Below, in pieces: positions 1 to 9,800 of a stretch of 26,837 nucleotides of DNA (position 1 is its first letter; every line of letters begins with the position of its first letter). The DNA comes from Phallusia fumigata. Taxonomy: Eukaryota > Chordata > Ascidiacea > Phlebobranchia > Ascidiidae. The stretch covers positions 1 to 26,837 of the forward strand of contig QXVZ01010247.1 in assembly GCA_008931825.1 (NCBI GenBank). Direction: 5' to 3'. A model generated the notes under the pieces. The model searched no databases and was not told the origin of the DNA. It was given only the letters and a program-made list of their open reading frames with translations. Both the position numbers and the translations under genes were made by a program.

Positions 1-283
1 AAGAATGTCACGGAATAAATTATTTGAGGCTTGACCTTTCGAGACTGAACAGCGACACAAGCAAGCTATTATTACGTCACCATGTGCGACCAGGCAAAAC
101 ACCTGACATCCACGCGAAAATGCTCTGGCCTCGTTTGAATAGACCTTTTTATAAATTTGCCCATCCCTAAATTCAAGGATCGTGTTCCAGTAGCTTACAC
201 TGTTATTAGTTCCACCAAGACAATTCTCCTGGTTAAATTAGCTTTAACAGTGTATTGTATAAACTTGTATCTATTTTTCGCAG
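1..283 (+). other. Intron or upstream flank of the plus-strand gene
   Basis: This stretch precedes the acceptor ttttcgcag at 275-283. I see no consensus donor and no convincing coding exon in it. Short open frames exist but have no splice support. It is most likely intron. Confidence 0.5.
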
Positions 284-824
284 CTGCATTGCTGACGCCC
301 AGTTGTTGTCTTCTTGTCGAACGTTTCTCGATTTGTACGGACCCCTGATAGCGCGTCACTCACTTCGAAACAATCTGCTGTTGCATTTTGTTACTCTCGT
401 CGACTTTGGGGTACTAAAAGCTTCAGCGCTCATTTCGCTGATGGAACAGTAAGTTTATGGCACTGCGGGATCTTGAATTTAGTTTTCATTTTAGGAAATG
501 GGTAGGTTACAGTTGGCTTCGTTTGATATAAAACAGACGGTAAATTGAATTTGTTTTAGTTTTGACCACGTAGCGTCCGCTGTTACGCCGATATCTTTGG
601 AAAAGGAGCGCCACCCTGTGGACGAAATGAAACAGATGGATGCGGACCCCCAACATTTACCTCCAGCACCAGAACAAACCAACTCGGGTTCCAGACGCAA
701 ACGGGTGTCGGTTGGTGACACTAAAATGGGTGCTTTGGAATTCTACGAGCACAATATGTCATCCCAAGTTGACCGCCTCCATTCGATTATCAACAACTCT
801 GAAAGCAAATCCCCTTCGAAATAA
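284..824 (+). CDS. C-terminal two exons of an unidentified protein
   Basis: Two exons are supported, 284-448 and 560-824, joined by a GT-AG intron (donor gtaagt at 449, acceptor ttttag ending at 559). The split codon reads CA+T, and the frame then stays open to TAA at 822-824. The first exon encodes a hydrophobic, leucine-rich, probably helical stretch (QLLSSCRTFLDLYGPLIARH, then LLLHFVTLVDFGVLKASALI), resembling one or two helices of an alpha-helical repeat protein. The last exon is polar and probably disordered. It contains PPAPEQ, a basic cluster SRRKRVSVGD that could be a nuclear localisation or basophilic-kinase site, and ends in NNSESKSPSK. The acceptor at 281-283 shows that more exons lie upstream. 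I do not recognise the family. The gene converges with PWP2, the two poly(A) signals being about 240 nt apart. Confidence 0.7.
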
Positions 825-1056
825 TAAATCCCCCGAAGCTGACACTTCTTTTTTGTACCTCTAACCGCAGTGCCAAATTATGCAGACGACGTTTTCTGGA
901 CGTTTCCATCTTCCTGAAGTTTAAACCTCGTATAAAGTTTATTTTGATGGATTTGGACTGCATTGTGTCATCTCGTCTCATCATTCCAATTGCTTGCACG
1001 TCGTAGGTTTTTGAAGGGACGTGAAAACGCGTTGTTTTGTGCCTGTAAATTGTCGA

Positions 1057-1062
1057 AATAAA
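1057..1062 (+). terminator. Poly(A) signal AATAAA of the plus-strand gene
   Basis: A canonical AATAAA hexamer lies about 230 nt after the stop codon. Another AATAAA overlaps the stop at 823-828 but is too close to it to be the likely signal. Cleavage is expected 10 to 30 nt downstream. Confidence 0.5.
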
Positions 1063-1299
1063 TGCCGCCTCCCTCTCTGCTTACTGTGTGCTTGCTTGCA
1101 CGGCTGTCCGTGAAGGTTATGTTTTCATAAATGTTTACCTGCTAATTCTATAATATTTAGACCCTTTCTTACATGAAAATCAAAAACCCGTTTATGATTT
1201 TTATTCTGCATCGTACTTGCGCCTCCAATCAAAGCCAATAATGCAAAAAAAGCGTTTTGGCGATGTTCAAACAATGGCTCTCATGAGTCAACAAACATA

Positions 1300-1305
1300 T
1301 TTATT
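1300..1305 (-). terminator. Poly(A) signal AATAAA of PWP2
   Basis: TTTATT on the plus strand reads AATAAA on the minus strand, 35 nt after the PWP2 stop (1340-1342). The 3' UTR would be very short and would end close to the 3' end of the opposing gene. Confidence 0.6.
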
Positions 1306-1339
1306 CAGGTTTTAGTCCCAGTTTTCATAGCAGCGTTGA

Positions 1340-4300
1340 TCACGTGGCGTCAATCGACATTATTTGCAAATCGTCGTCACTATCGTCGCTTTCACTGCCA
1401 ACTTTTGGTTCGTCAGCTTGGGTTTCCTGCGCAACTTTCAGTTTCTGCAGCTTGGCGAGAGAGAGGATGTATCGCATTTGGTGTACACTGGAGTCACAGC
1501 TGCATGAAAAAAAATCAGCACAATATAAAAACTCTTTAAGTTAGCATGACGTGTACCAACCGGTAATNAGAGAGAGGATGTATCGCATTTGGTGTACACT
1601 GGAGTCACAGCTGCATGAAAAAAAATCAGCACAATATAAAAACTCTTTAAGTTAGCATGACGTGTACCAACCGGTAATTCAATGTTTCCATTAAAAGTAA
1701 ACTACTGGGTACATAACTCGCGGTTTTAAATAGTCTGAAAAAGACTTGTGTGTAAAAACATTTACTACAATTCAATTTTTTCCTAATCTCGGAAGCGGCA
1801 CATAGTCTGGTTAGATACACAATCTTTTCAGTCTACCAAAGACAACAGCCTTTGAGAAAGAAGTTCCACGAGGCGCATGATAAAATACGTAATCGCTTTT
1901 AGGCTGTCTATTTTTGCCATCATAAAACAACATTTTTGCAACCCCGAGGGAATGGACGGTATAGCTACACAACAAACTGACACTACACGTTTGTTTTCGA
2001 TGATGCTATCTTTAGTGCCTTAAACCCACCACACCGACGGACGGCCCACTTTAACAGGTCATCTATCTTTTACATAGAGGCGCACCCGGGTAAGTGTGTC
2101 AAATTGTACGATCTCCATCGCTTCGATTCGAAACCATCCCATATTCGCAGCATCGCAAAAAAATTCCACGCCCTAAGGCTTCTTGAGCCTTGCTCAACCT
2201 CAACCCACATCCTTACCGCATACAGCTGAATGTAGCGGTAGATTCATCGAAAACTCAATCGCTCGATTACCTCACGCTTACAGCCTAATTTAAATCCAAG
2301 CGGCAGCAGTCAAGGTGCTGCATGAAATACCAGCTAATCTCTGCTTACAGTTTTCCTATCGTTTCCGCTTTTCCGGTTAAGCCCTTCTGCAGATGACGCA
2401 TTGTGGTCATGACTTGATTGGATCGCTTCTTCAGCACAGGGCCGTGGTTGAGCAAAAGCGATCGGCACCAGCGCAGGTAGAACTCGATGTATCGTGAAGT
2501 GTCGAGTTGTTGCGCGACAAAGTCCAGCGACTTTTCGACGTAAATTTGCGGCAGGTTTTTGCTGATCGCGTCAACTGTAGGGTAAATACACACACGTTTG
2601 GTGATTGGCTTGAGGGAGGTGATCACGTTCACGTTGTAAGTGGGACAGGCAACAACCACAATATCACGCGAAGAAGTATTTTGCGTTAGGTTTTTGCAAT
2701 GGTACCTTTGCATCCAGCCAAACACATTGCGAACCGTGAAATGTATTTTCAAACACATTGTAATTAAAATGTATATTTTGTAATAGACCTTAACAAAATA
2801 AAAATTTAATACTGCTTCAAAAAAACGAATCTTGTCGAATGCACGACTTACTTTGTGTGTATGGAATGTGTTCAACCACTTCCTCTATCAGCTTCTTCTC
2901 GTTTAATCGAAAGCTCATTATAAACGCTTTGCTGTAATCTTTGTCCTGTCAAATAGGAACAATCTCAATGCAAAAATACTGCAGCAAAGAGATTCAAAAG
3001 TTTTAGTACAAACATAAGCAAAATATTTCTGGATGATAAACGCTAGACGGAGTCGAACAAAGCAATGTTTTCATTTATTTTGCTCAATAGTGTCCATTCA
3101 TGCATTTATATGTCGTGTTATTACCTCAAGTAATTTGCGAATGTTCTCGGGCGTCACATCGATATCGAGATCGTACGGATCAAAAACGAGGTTTGAATCC
3201 AAACTGTAAATCATCAGACCCTCAGTGCTCGTGCACGCCCACTCGCGGCCTGCAAAACATGTAATATATATTTGTCAATAGGAAACTATGTAATATTTAA
3301 GTCAAAACAAAACTTTCTGTGTTCTGTTTCGAAACAGTACATCACGACTAAATCAAAAATACATCTAAAAATTTTTGGCAAGTAAGCATGTTGGATTTGC
3401 GTACAAACGTCAATGTCATAGGGTCGGGGATAATCGATTTCTGGCCCAAAAATGTGTTGGGAGAATGGTAGGTGGTATTTAATTTCTGACCTGTTGGAGA
3501 AAATCGAATGCAGGAAACTCGGATTTGAGGTTTAAAAGATCTTGAACTTAAATCCCCGCTTCGGACCCCGGGTAATTTAAGGGCAGTTCCGTTTTCGTCT
3601 TCTTGGCCCATATCGATTAACGCTGAAGGTCCAAACTCTGTCATTTTACGCTTGTCCAGGAATTCCTTAAAACACATTTAATACATTTGTTTGTAGCCGA
3701 CAATTAAAAGGAAAAAGTAGACGGAAACTCCCAAAACGATGTTTAACGCCAGACTGCATCAAAAATATAATGGTGCTGGATCAGTGGTTTCCAACCAGTG
3801 GCAAGCATACTACCAGCGGTACGCAAGGGTTTTCCTGGTGGTATGAGGTAACCTTCTGTTTTTTCTTCACAAAAAGTGCATTCATAGCCTTCGCTTACTT
3901 TTATTACCAGCTTTTTTCTCAAAAAAGTATAAGTGAAGTTAATTTGCAACGGGTTTGTATGCGGTGACAGAACAGGATCCCAAACTGGTAAGTAATCAAA
4001 AAGTATGTGAACCACCGTTTTAGTGGTAAATTTGTGGCCTTTTAGATGGTACGATTTGAAGTATCCAAATTACCTCCATGGCATCAAAGGAAAGATTCTT
4101 TGATATCGGAAACTTCTTCATCAGCATTTGTTCCTTCACATGATACACGCACACGTTTTTTGTTTGTCCCCCTGTGGCAAGGTATAGATCAGTAAAATAA
4201 CAGTACAGGCGTGTAATTAGTCAGCCTATATTCTCCCGTTTAATTTACCAGCGATGATTGCTTCACCATCAGCAGTGTAACAGAGAGTTTCGAAAGCTTT

Positions 4301-7300
4301 TCCGTACGAACTGGTCTTTGCTGAAACTCTGTCAGTTTCACTACGTCCGCCTCCAATGTCGTGCCTAACGAAAACAAGGAAAATGGGATTTGCTCGAAAA
4401 AAAATTTCGTGATTGTTAAGCAATATTGTGAAAAAATGTAACTAGATATGCCAGGTGGCAAAAATAACCAAATAAGGAAACGTTTCCGAAGCCCAGTGGT
4501 TCACAAACTTTTAAAAGATGAATTGCGGAACCAAAACATACCTCAAACTAACTTCAGTCTACTTTACAAGAAATACTTTGTGTGTGCCACAATCACGCCG
4601 TTGTTGTTTGTGATATCACAAGAAGCATTACAACGTGATGGCACAAAGGTCACAGTCAACGCTGCACATAAACTTCATTCGGAGTATTTCGGTGGCGGTG
4701 CGACATAGCATCGACTAAGAGAGATTACACACATTTCACGGAACTTCTAAATTCGCCACACGGACTCCTAGGGGACCGCGGACCTCACTTTCAGAACCAA
4801 TGCCATTTTGGACATCTTTTTTGTGCAAAATGCACCCATTGACCCACCTGCATTCGACAGACCCGTTCTGTGTAGCGGTTTGAACATCCCAGAAGCTGAT
4901 TTCCGCGTTGAGTGTTGAAACAGCCAACTCCTTGCCGTCAGGTCGAAACGCGACAGACATCACTAAAGTTTAGTAGTTATTTAACTGATGTGTGACATTG
5001 CACATTGATGTATTTTACCGTCGTGCCCAATCTGTATGGTTTCACGCGCTCCTTTCTCGTCGCCAATCTTCCACAAGATGACGCTGTGGTCCCACGATCC
5101 ACTTGCAAGCAAACTTTCACACGGTGAAAACGCAATACTTGACACCGGTGCTTCGTGCGCTAGAATTTGAACAACATGCATTTAAAAAATCGTGCATATA
5201 CGTTCTTAAACGCCAGCCCTGACCTTGCAATGCTTGCTGAAGTTAACAAATAAACATATTTTTTTAACTTTGTGCAGCTGTTTTGGCTTGGAAATTAATA
5301 CTAATGTTATTGCGTGTTATTTGTCCAAGCGGACATGATTTGTTCATGCCAACCTGCTAGTGTATCCAGAAGTCTTCCAGTTCTAACAGACCACACATAT
5401 ATTTCGAAATTGTCCTCAGATCCAGCTGCAACAAGTTCTCCACTGTCATCGGCTGCGAGGCACGAAAATTGTGTGGGACGGGGAGCAGTGAAAGTGCGAA
5501 AGTTTCGATACCTGCAAAAACGAATGTGTTGTTTTATATCCATATTACAAAAAATGTACAGGCAGAATACAAGTTCTGTAATTTGTTAAAAAAAAGAAAA
5601 GAAAAATCAAAATGGTTTCCACCTGTGCAGATCAAATGCTCTGACTGTTCCATCAATCGATGAAGACATTATTACATGCCCGTTTGAAGTGAATTGGACA
5701 CCAGTAATGGCTGCTGTGTGCTCAGAAAAAGTTACAAAACAAAAGCCGCTGTTTGTGTTCCAAACTTTCACCTGAAAAGCAACAGCAGAAAAAATGTTTC
5801 AATTAATATGTTGAGTAAATCAAAATCCACATAAACCCCAAAGCTTTTTTAGTACACCGGGGGTCGGAAACCCCTGGCACATGTGCCACCATTAGCACGT
5901 GAGGTGATTATTTTTGGCATGTCAAGTGATTTATGAGTTGATTTTACAATAACATTTTATTAGTGAGGTTGGACCTCTTTTTTTATCTTAACTGCTGTGC
6001 AACTGCAGCAAGAGCTACATAGAGCCAGTGTAAACCATGCAGCCTTTTACAGATTGTAATGATTAGCCAATAAGCACAAAAACAAGCAGTGGTATCATCA
6101 GCAAGACACAAAGTTATTAATATTTTGAAAAAACTTGCATGCTGCGTTTAAAAGGTTGCCAACCCCTGTTGTACAAGTTCTGTAGAAATACCAAGCTAGT
6201 AGATACTGAACAATGCACTTCATTTACCTTTCCATCTTCTCCGCCAGTTACAATGTACCTCCCATCTGGCGAATAATCCAAGCATGACATTCCATTGAAA
6301 TGGCCTTGCTGTTTCATTATGTAAGTTTCACTTTGCCATTCCCAAACCAACAGCTGACCAAGATCAGTAGAAGCAAGGGCAATCCAATCTCCAGTCACAT
6401 TAAATGCAGAAGCTGTAATTTTGTGCTCTGATATACTGCAAAAAAATTAAATACTTGACCCAAGAAGCACAAGAAATAACAGAATTTAAAAAGAGTTTAT
6501 ATGAATGTGAAAGATATAGGAGATTAATGTTTATGTAAAGTAAATTTTTGTTCGGCCTAATAGGTAACAAGCTTCCACAAAGATTAATTTGTTCCAAATA
6601 TGAAGGCATAATAGAAAAAATTACATGAAAAAAGAAGGCCTAAACATACCTAAGAGAATGGATCAGGTTGAAGTCAGGCAGTTCATGTATGTGAAAAGAA
6701 CCAGAAGCAAACCCGGTGACAAGAATATGAGTGGCAGAATGGTAGGAGACACTGGTCACATTGTTGAAGTCACCTTCCTTATTAAAAAAATGTCTGAAAA
6801 CATACAAACATGCATAATATTGGTAATTTCTACATGTGCACAACTTATTTGTATGTAACTGTATGTATTGGTATACTTTGCTGTTCTGGTGTACAAAATC
6901 TTAGTTTTGGTTGTATCGACTTCAGACTCTTCCTTGGAAACTTCAATTTCTTCCTCCACTAACTCATTTTCCTCCACAAGTTCCTCAGAATATGGAATGG
7001 TTCTGAGGGCAAAAAGATGTTTTTTATGCCATATCAGTTTTTTCTCCAAAAAAATACCAACAAAAACTCACTCAAATTCTGTGCATGACTTGAGGTCATC
7101 TAGGTCAGTGTCACAATCCCAAACATTGAGCGTTCCATCTCGACTCACAGAAAAAACGTCTAATGAGTTCTTCTCAAAAAAGCAACCTGCAAAACAAATA
7201 TGATTTCAGTATTAAAAGTGACATATACGCAGTGGCAGATGCTTCCATACCAACTATCTCATCCTTGTGTCCCCCAAGGGAGTAAATAACCAGATTTTCA

Positions 7301-8853
7301 AGCTTCACTGCTGCATATACCCTTGTGTTCATATCTTTTCCACCAACAGCAAATACCCTAAAAATGTAAACGTTGGAAATTGACACACAATATGACAAGG
7401 TAAAATAGCAAAATACCGCACCTGCTGTCATCTGACCAGTCAATGCAAGTAAGGTCGTTGTAAGCTCCATAGTAGGTTCGATAAAGTGAAAATGGATTTA
7501 AAGACACGGTTTTACCAGGAGCATGATAAACCAGGATAACATTGTCTTTGCATATTGCAAACTTTTTTCCATCAGGACTAAAGCTGCATAGACATAAAAT
7601 AGTATACTTTTGACAGAGCAAAAAGATATGTAATATCATTATCTGTATGTCCTTTTGGACTTGACATGCTGGGAATAATTCAAGTGTGCTGGGAATAATT
7701 AAAAAGACACAAAAAATATACAATTAAATATTACCTGACACAGTTGATGGGCTTTCGAAAATCATGACGATGCAACACAGTCTTACTGACCAAGTTAATC
7801 AATGTGACTTCACCCTCTACAAGCAACAACAAAGTTAAACAAACAAAAAAGAGGTATTTACTAGACTGTGTTTTCACAAATCATACCTTTATCAACAAGA
7901 ATAGCAGAACAGCTATCCGGTGAAACAGCAATACATGAAATGTTGTGCTTGGTTGTAAATTGAAGAGTTTCAGATTTGTTGCTGTGGATTTGAAGAGTTT
8001 CAGAAGAAATTATCACACAAAGCCATCACACATTAACAATAAAAAATATCTCTACATATTCAAATTATCACAACATGCATTTTCCCAACAACAAAATCAA
8101 ATTACATGTTGTACTATTCCTTGTTTTTCACTGGGGTTTTGTCAAAGAATGGGATAAATATATTCAGAACATATTGCTGACACATGCAAGCCTATTCTCG
8201 AGTGATAAAACCAAAAAATGGTTGCCTAGGTGTCATTAATGATTTATGTGGTGTGCAGATGGTTTGCTGCATTATCGAAAAATCCTAAGAGAATATCAGT
8301 CATGTCTCATTGGGTGAAAAAACAGCTGTATGCCTAATTTATCAAAGTGCACTAAATAGTTAGGACAATTGCATACTTTCACACCTTAATATGTCTTGTT
8401 CACAAACATGGTATTGGTAAAAACTGTCATTAGTCCCAGACGGTTTGGTTTAAAAGTTATTGCATGTTGCTAAAAAAATTTGGTTGAAAATTCCATTTTT
8501 ACTGAGATGTGTATTTGGAACACATGTTGCTAATTCAGAACACACTTCATAATCAAAACCAATCATACATACCTTTTAAGATCAAATAAGGATAGTCGAT
8601 TTCCAACTGGGCTTACAACTGTGTTTCCATCTTTTAGGAAAGTCACATTGCCCTTTCGATACACTGTTCCAAGAAGATTGGAAAACTGAATAAAGGAAAG
8701 ATTCAATGAAACCAGGGTATTGTACAGATCCCAGAGAACTTTATTGGTGTGCAAATTAACTAAACAAATCTGCAGGTTAATTTGTATTTATCATGGAAAG
8801 GACAGTGTATTTTGTTTCTAAAAGTCTTACAGTACCTTAAATCCAAACTTCAT
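1340..8853 (-). CDS. PWP2: PWP2 (UTP1), WD40 subunit of the small-subunit processome, complete, 21 exons
   Basis: Exons, 5' to 3': 8836-8853, 8573-8685, 7887-7981, 7735-7816, 7422-7583, 7251-7357, 7072-7186, 6877-7002, 6650-6793, 6228-6435, 5623-5771, 5354-5511, 5019-5159, 4848-4962, 4249-4364, 4074-4171, 3491-3665, 3125-3249, 2852-2945, 2349-2574, 1340-1499. All junctions are GT-AG and in phase; they sum to 2727 nt, 908 residues, close to the animal PWP2 length. The start is MKFGFK-FSNLLGTVYRKGN. WD40 blades follow (e.g. FSPDGKKF, LLVWEWQSE, YSPDGRYIVTGG, LLASGSWDHSVILW), forming the tandem propellers. An acidic insert (EELVEENELVEEE) falls near residue 240 to 260. The C-terminal Utp12-like helical domain includes LPQIYVEKSLDFV, and the tail is acidic (DDSDDD). 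By family knowledge, PWP2 belongs to the UTP-B complex on the 5' external spacer of pre-rRNA in the nucleolus. Large introns (1500-2348, 3666-4073, 4365-4847, 5772-6227, 7982-8572) hold no other exon. Confidence 0.97.
1458..1678. repeat. 110-bp exact duplication across a single-n join, copying part of the last PWP2 exon
   Basis: Bases 1458-1567 and 1569-1678 appear identical and are separated by one n at 1568. Each copy holds the 5' part of the last PWP2 exon and its acceptor (exon edges 1499 and 1610). Only the copy ending at 1499 continues to the stop codon. An unmerged overlap between two contigs explains this best. Confidence 0.85.
3782..4017. mobile_element. Possible hAT-like miniature element in a PWP2 intron
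   Basis: The left end reads CAGTGGTTTCCAACCAGTGG, a sequence typical of hAT terminal repeats. The right end, read inward on the opposite strand, begins CGGTGGTTCACATAC, about 10 of 15 matching. No clear 8-bp target duplication is visible. At 236 bp with no coding capacity it would be a non-autonomous MITE, probably old. It lies in the intron between exons 3491-3665 and 4074-4171. Confidence 0.5.
4494..4540 (+). mobile_element. Single hAT-like terminal sequence, fragment
   Basis: CAGTGGTTCACAAACTTTTA resembles hAT terminal inverted repeats and lies in the PWP2 intron 4365-4847. I could not find a matching inverted end downstream, so the element limits are unknown and the call rests on one end. 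Confidence 0.35.
5858..6168. mobile_element. hAT-like MITE, 311 bp, in a PWP2 intron
   Basis: The left end is CGGGGGTCGGAAACCCC. The right end, read inward on the opposite strand, is CAGGGGTTGGCAACCTTTT. These are imperfect inverted repeats of the CAGGGGT(C/T)GGCAACC type common in hAT elements. The 8-bp flanks, tagtacac (5850-5857) and ttgtacaa (6169-6176), match at six of eight positions and look like a decayed hAT target duplication. There is no transposase, so it is non-autonomous. It sits in the intron between exons 5623-5771 and 6228-6435, about 60 nt from the latter, and is presumably spliced out. Confidence 0.72.
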
Positions 8854-9640
8854 CTTGAAGTTCTTTTAAAAGCTTGTCTGTTGCTTAAAAACTTGGGACG
8901 TCTGGGCGAACATGGGCAAAGAGCACAGCACATGTATTGTGATGATATATCCAATACAGTATAATTTTTTGTACACCAGTACTTGCTATTTCGGTGTACA
9001 TTAAAGGTAATTACATAATACCATTTAATGTAACCTTTGCAAACGCATGTCGTAAACTATAGCGTATTTTTAAATATATAACGTTCAAAGGAAAAGTGTT
9101 TGTATTTGTGACGTTCTGTGCAAAAACCAACAATTTCTGGTGCACTGGATAAAAACTAAAATCATTCGGGAAAGTCCCACCATTCTACAGAAAGTAGCAA
9201 AATAACAAACAGCAGGCCGACTTTAATTGTGTAGCGGTAATATTCAGATCATAAATATGCTGTACCACTCTATTTTTCACTATTGACTTTACTTTTTTAT
9301 AGCAAACTGTCTGCTGACTGGAATATTTTGTCAAAATTAAATTAGCCAGATCACACTGGTGTGTTTTATTTTTAAGCTGCGTTTAATTTTGGGACAAATG
9401 TGTGTAGCAAAACGTAGTGATGCTAAATAACTTAAAAACCGCAATAACCCTAGCGATGGCTTCTATATCTTGCAACACATTTGTGTAATATGCTTTGAAA
9501 ATTCGATGTAGTAAAACTGACCAAAAGCCATACAGCTTATCCAGGATAATTCTTTCCATACCATAACTACAAACTGATCACAGACTAACTACACGCACGC
9601 TACCTTGTATACTTACAGCACATGTAACAATGATGTAATA
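8854..9640. other. Intergenic region: PWP2 upstream region and 3' flank of the cadherin gene
   Basis: Both flanking genes are on the minus strand, so this segment should hold the PWP2 promoter and 5' UTR and, at its far end, the cadherin 3' flank. It is AT-rich, with no long reading frame, tRNA or obvious TATA box. The ATG at 8851-8853 is directly preceded by an AG (ttcaagATG). That would be compatible with trans-splicing but is weak evidence alone. An 8-bp inverted repeat lies at 8970-9000. Confidence 0.5.
8970..9000. repeat. Perfect 8-bp inverted repeat upstream of PWP2
   Basis: TGTACACC (8970-8977) and GGTGTACA (8993-9000) are exact inverted copies with a 15-nt spacer, about 120 to 150 nt upstream of the PWP2 start codon. 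It could be a dimeric factor site or a small hairpin; no function can be assigned. Confidence 0.45.
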
Positions 9641-9646
9641 TTTATT
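9641..9646 (-). terminator. Poly(A) signal AATAAA of the cadherin gene
   Basis: TTTATT on the plus strand, AATAAA on the minus strand, lies about 155 nt downstream of the cadherin stop codon (TAA at 9801-9803). It is the first canonical hexamer I see after the stop. Confidence 0.55.
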
Positions 9647-9800
9647 GGCAACGTGAAGTTTGGGAAGAGCAATAGCGTTTAAATACAGTAAAACATCCCG
9701 GGCAAGACGGACCTTAACACCAGGCAGACGGAACAGTAAAAAAGAACACACATAGAAATATCATTGCACGGTGACGGGAAGACAAAGAAACAAACAAAAA

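Noticed and set aside
4736..4847. Extension of the PWP2 frame past 4848 (WVNGCILHKKDV...)
   Set aside because: The donor gtgggt and the in-phase junction to exon 4249-4364 restore the expected PWP2 sequence; the extension is intronic.
9691..9760. ACAGTAAAACATCCCGGG string resembling a pogo/Tigger end
   Set aside because: No inverted partner and no TA duplication visible; too short to call.
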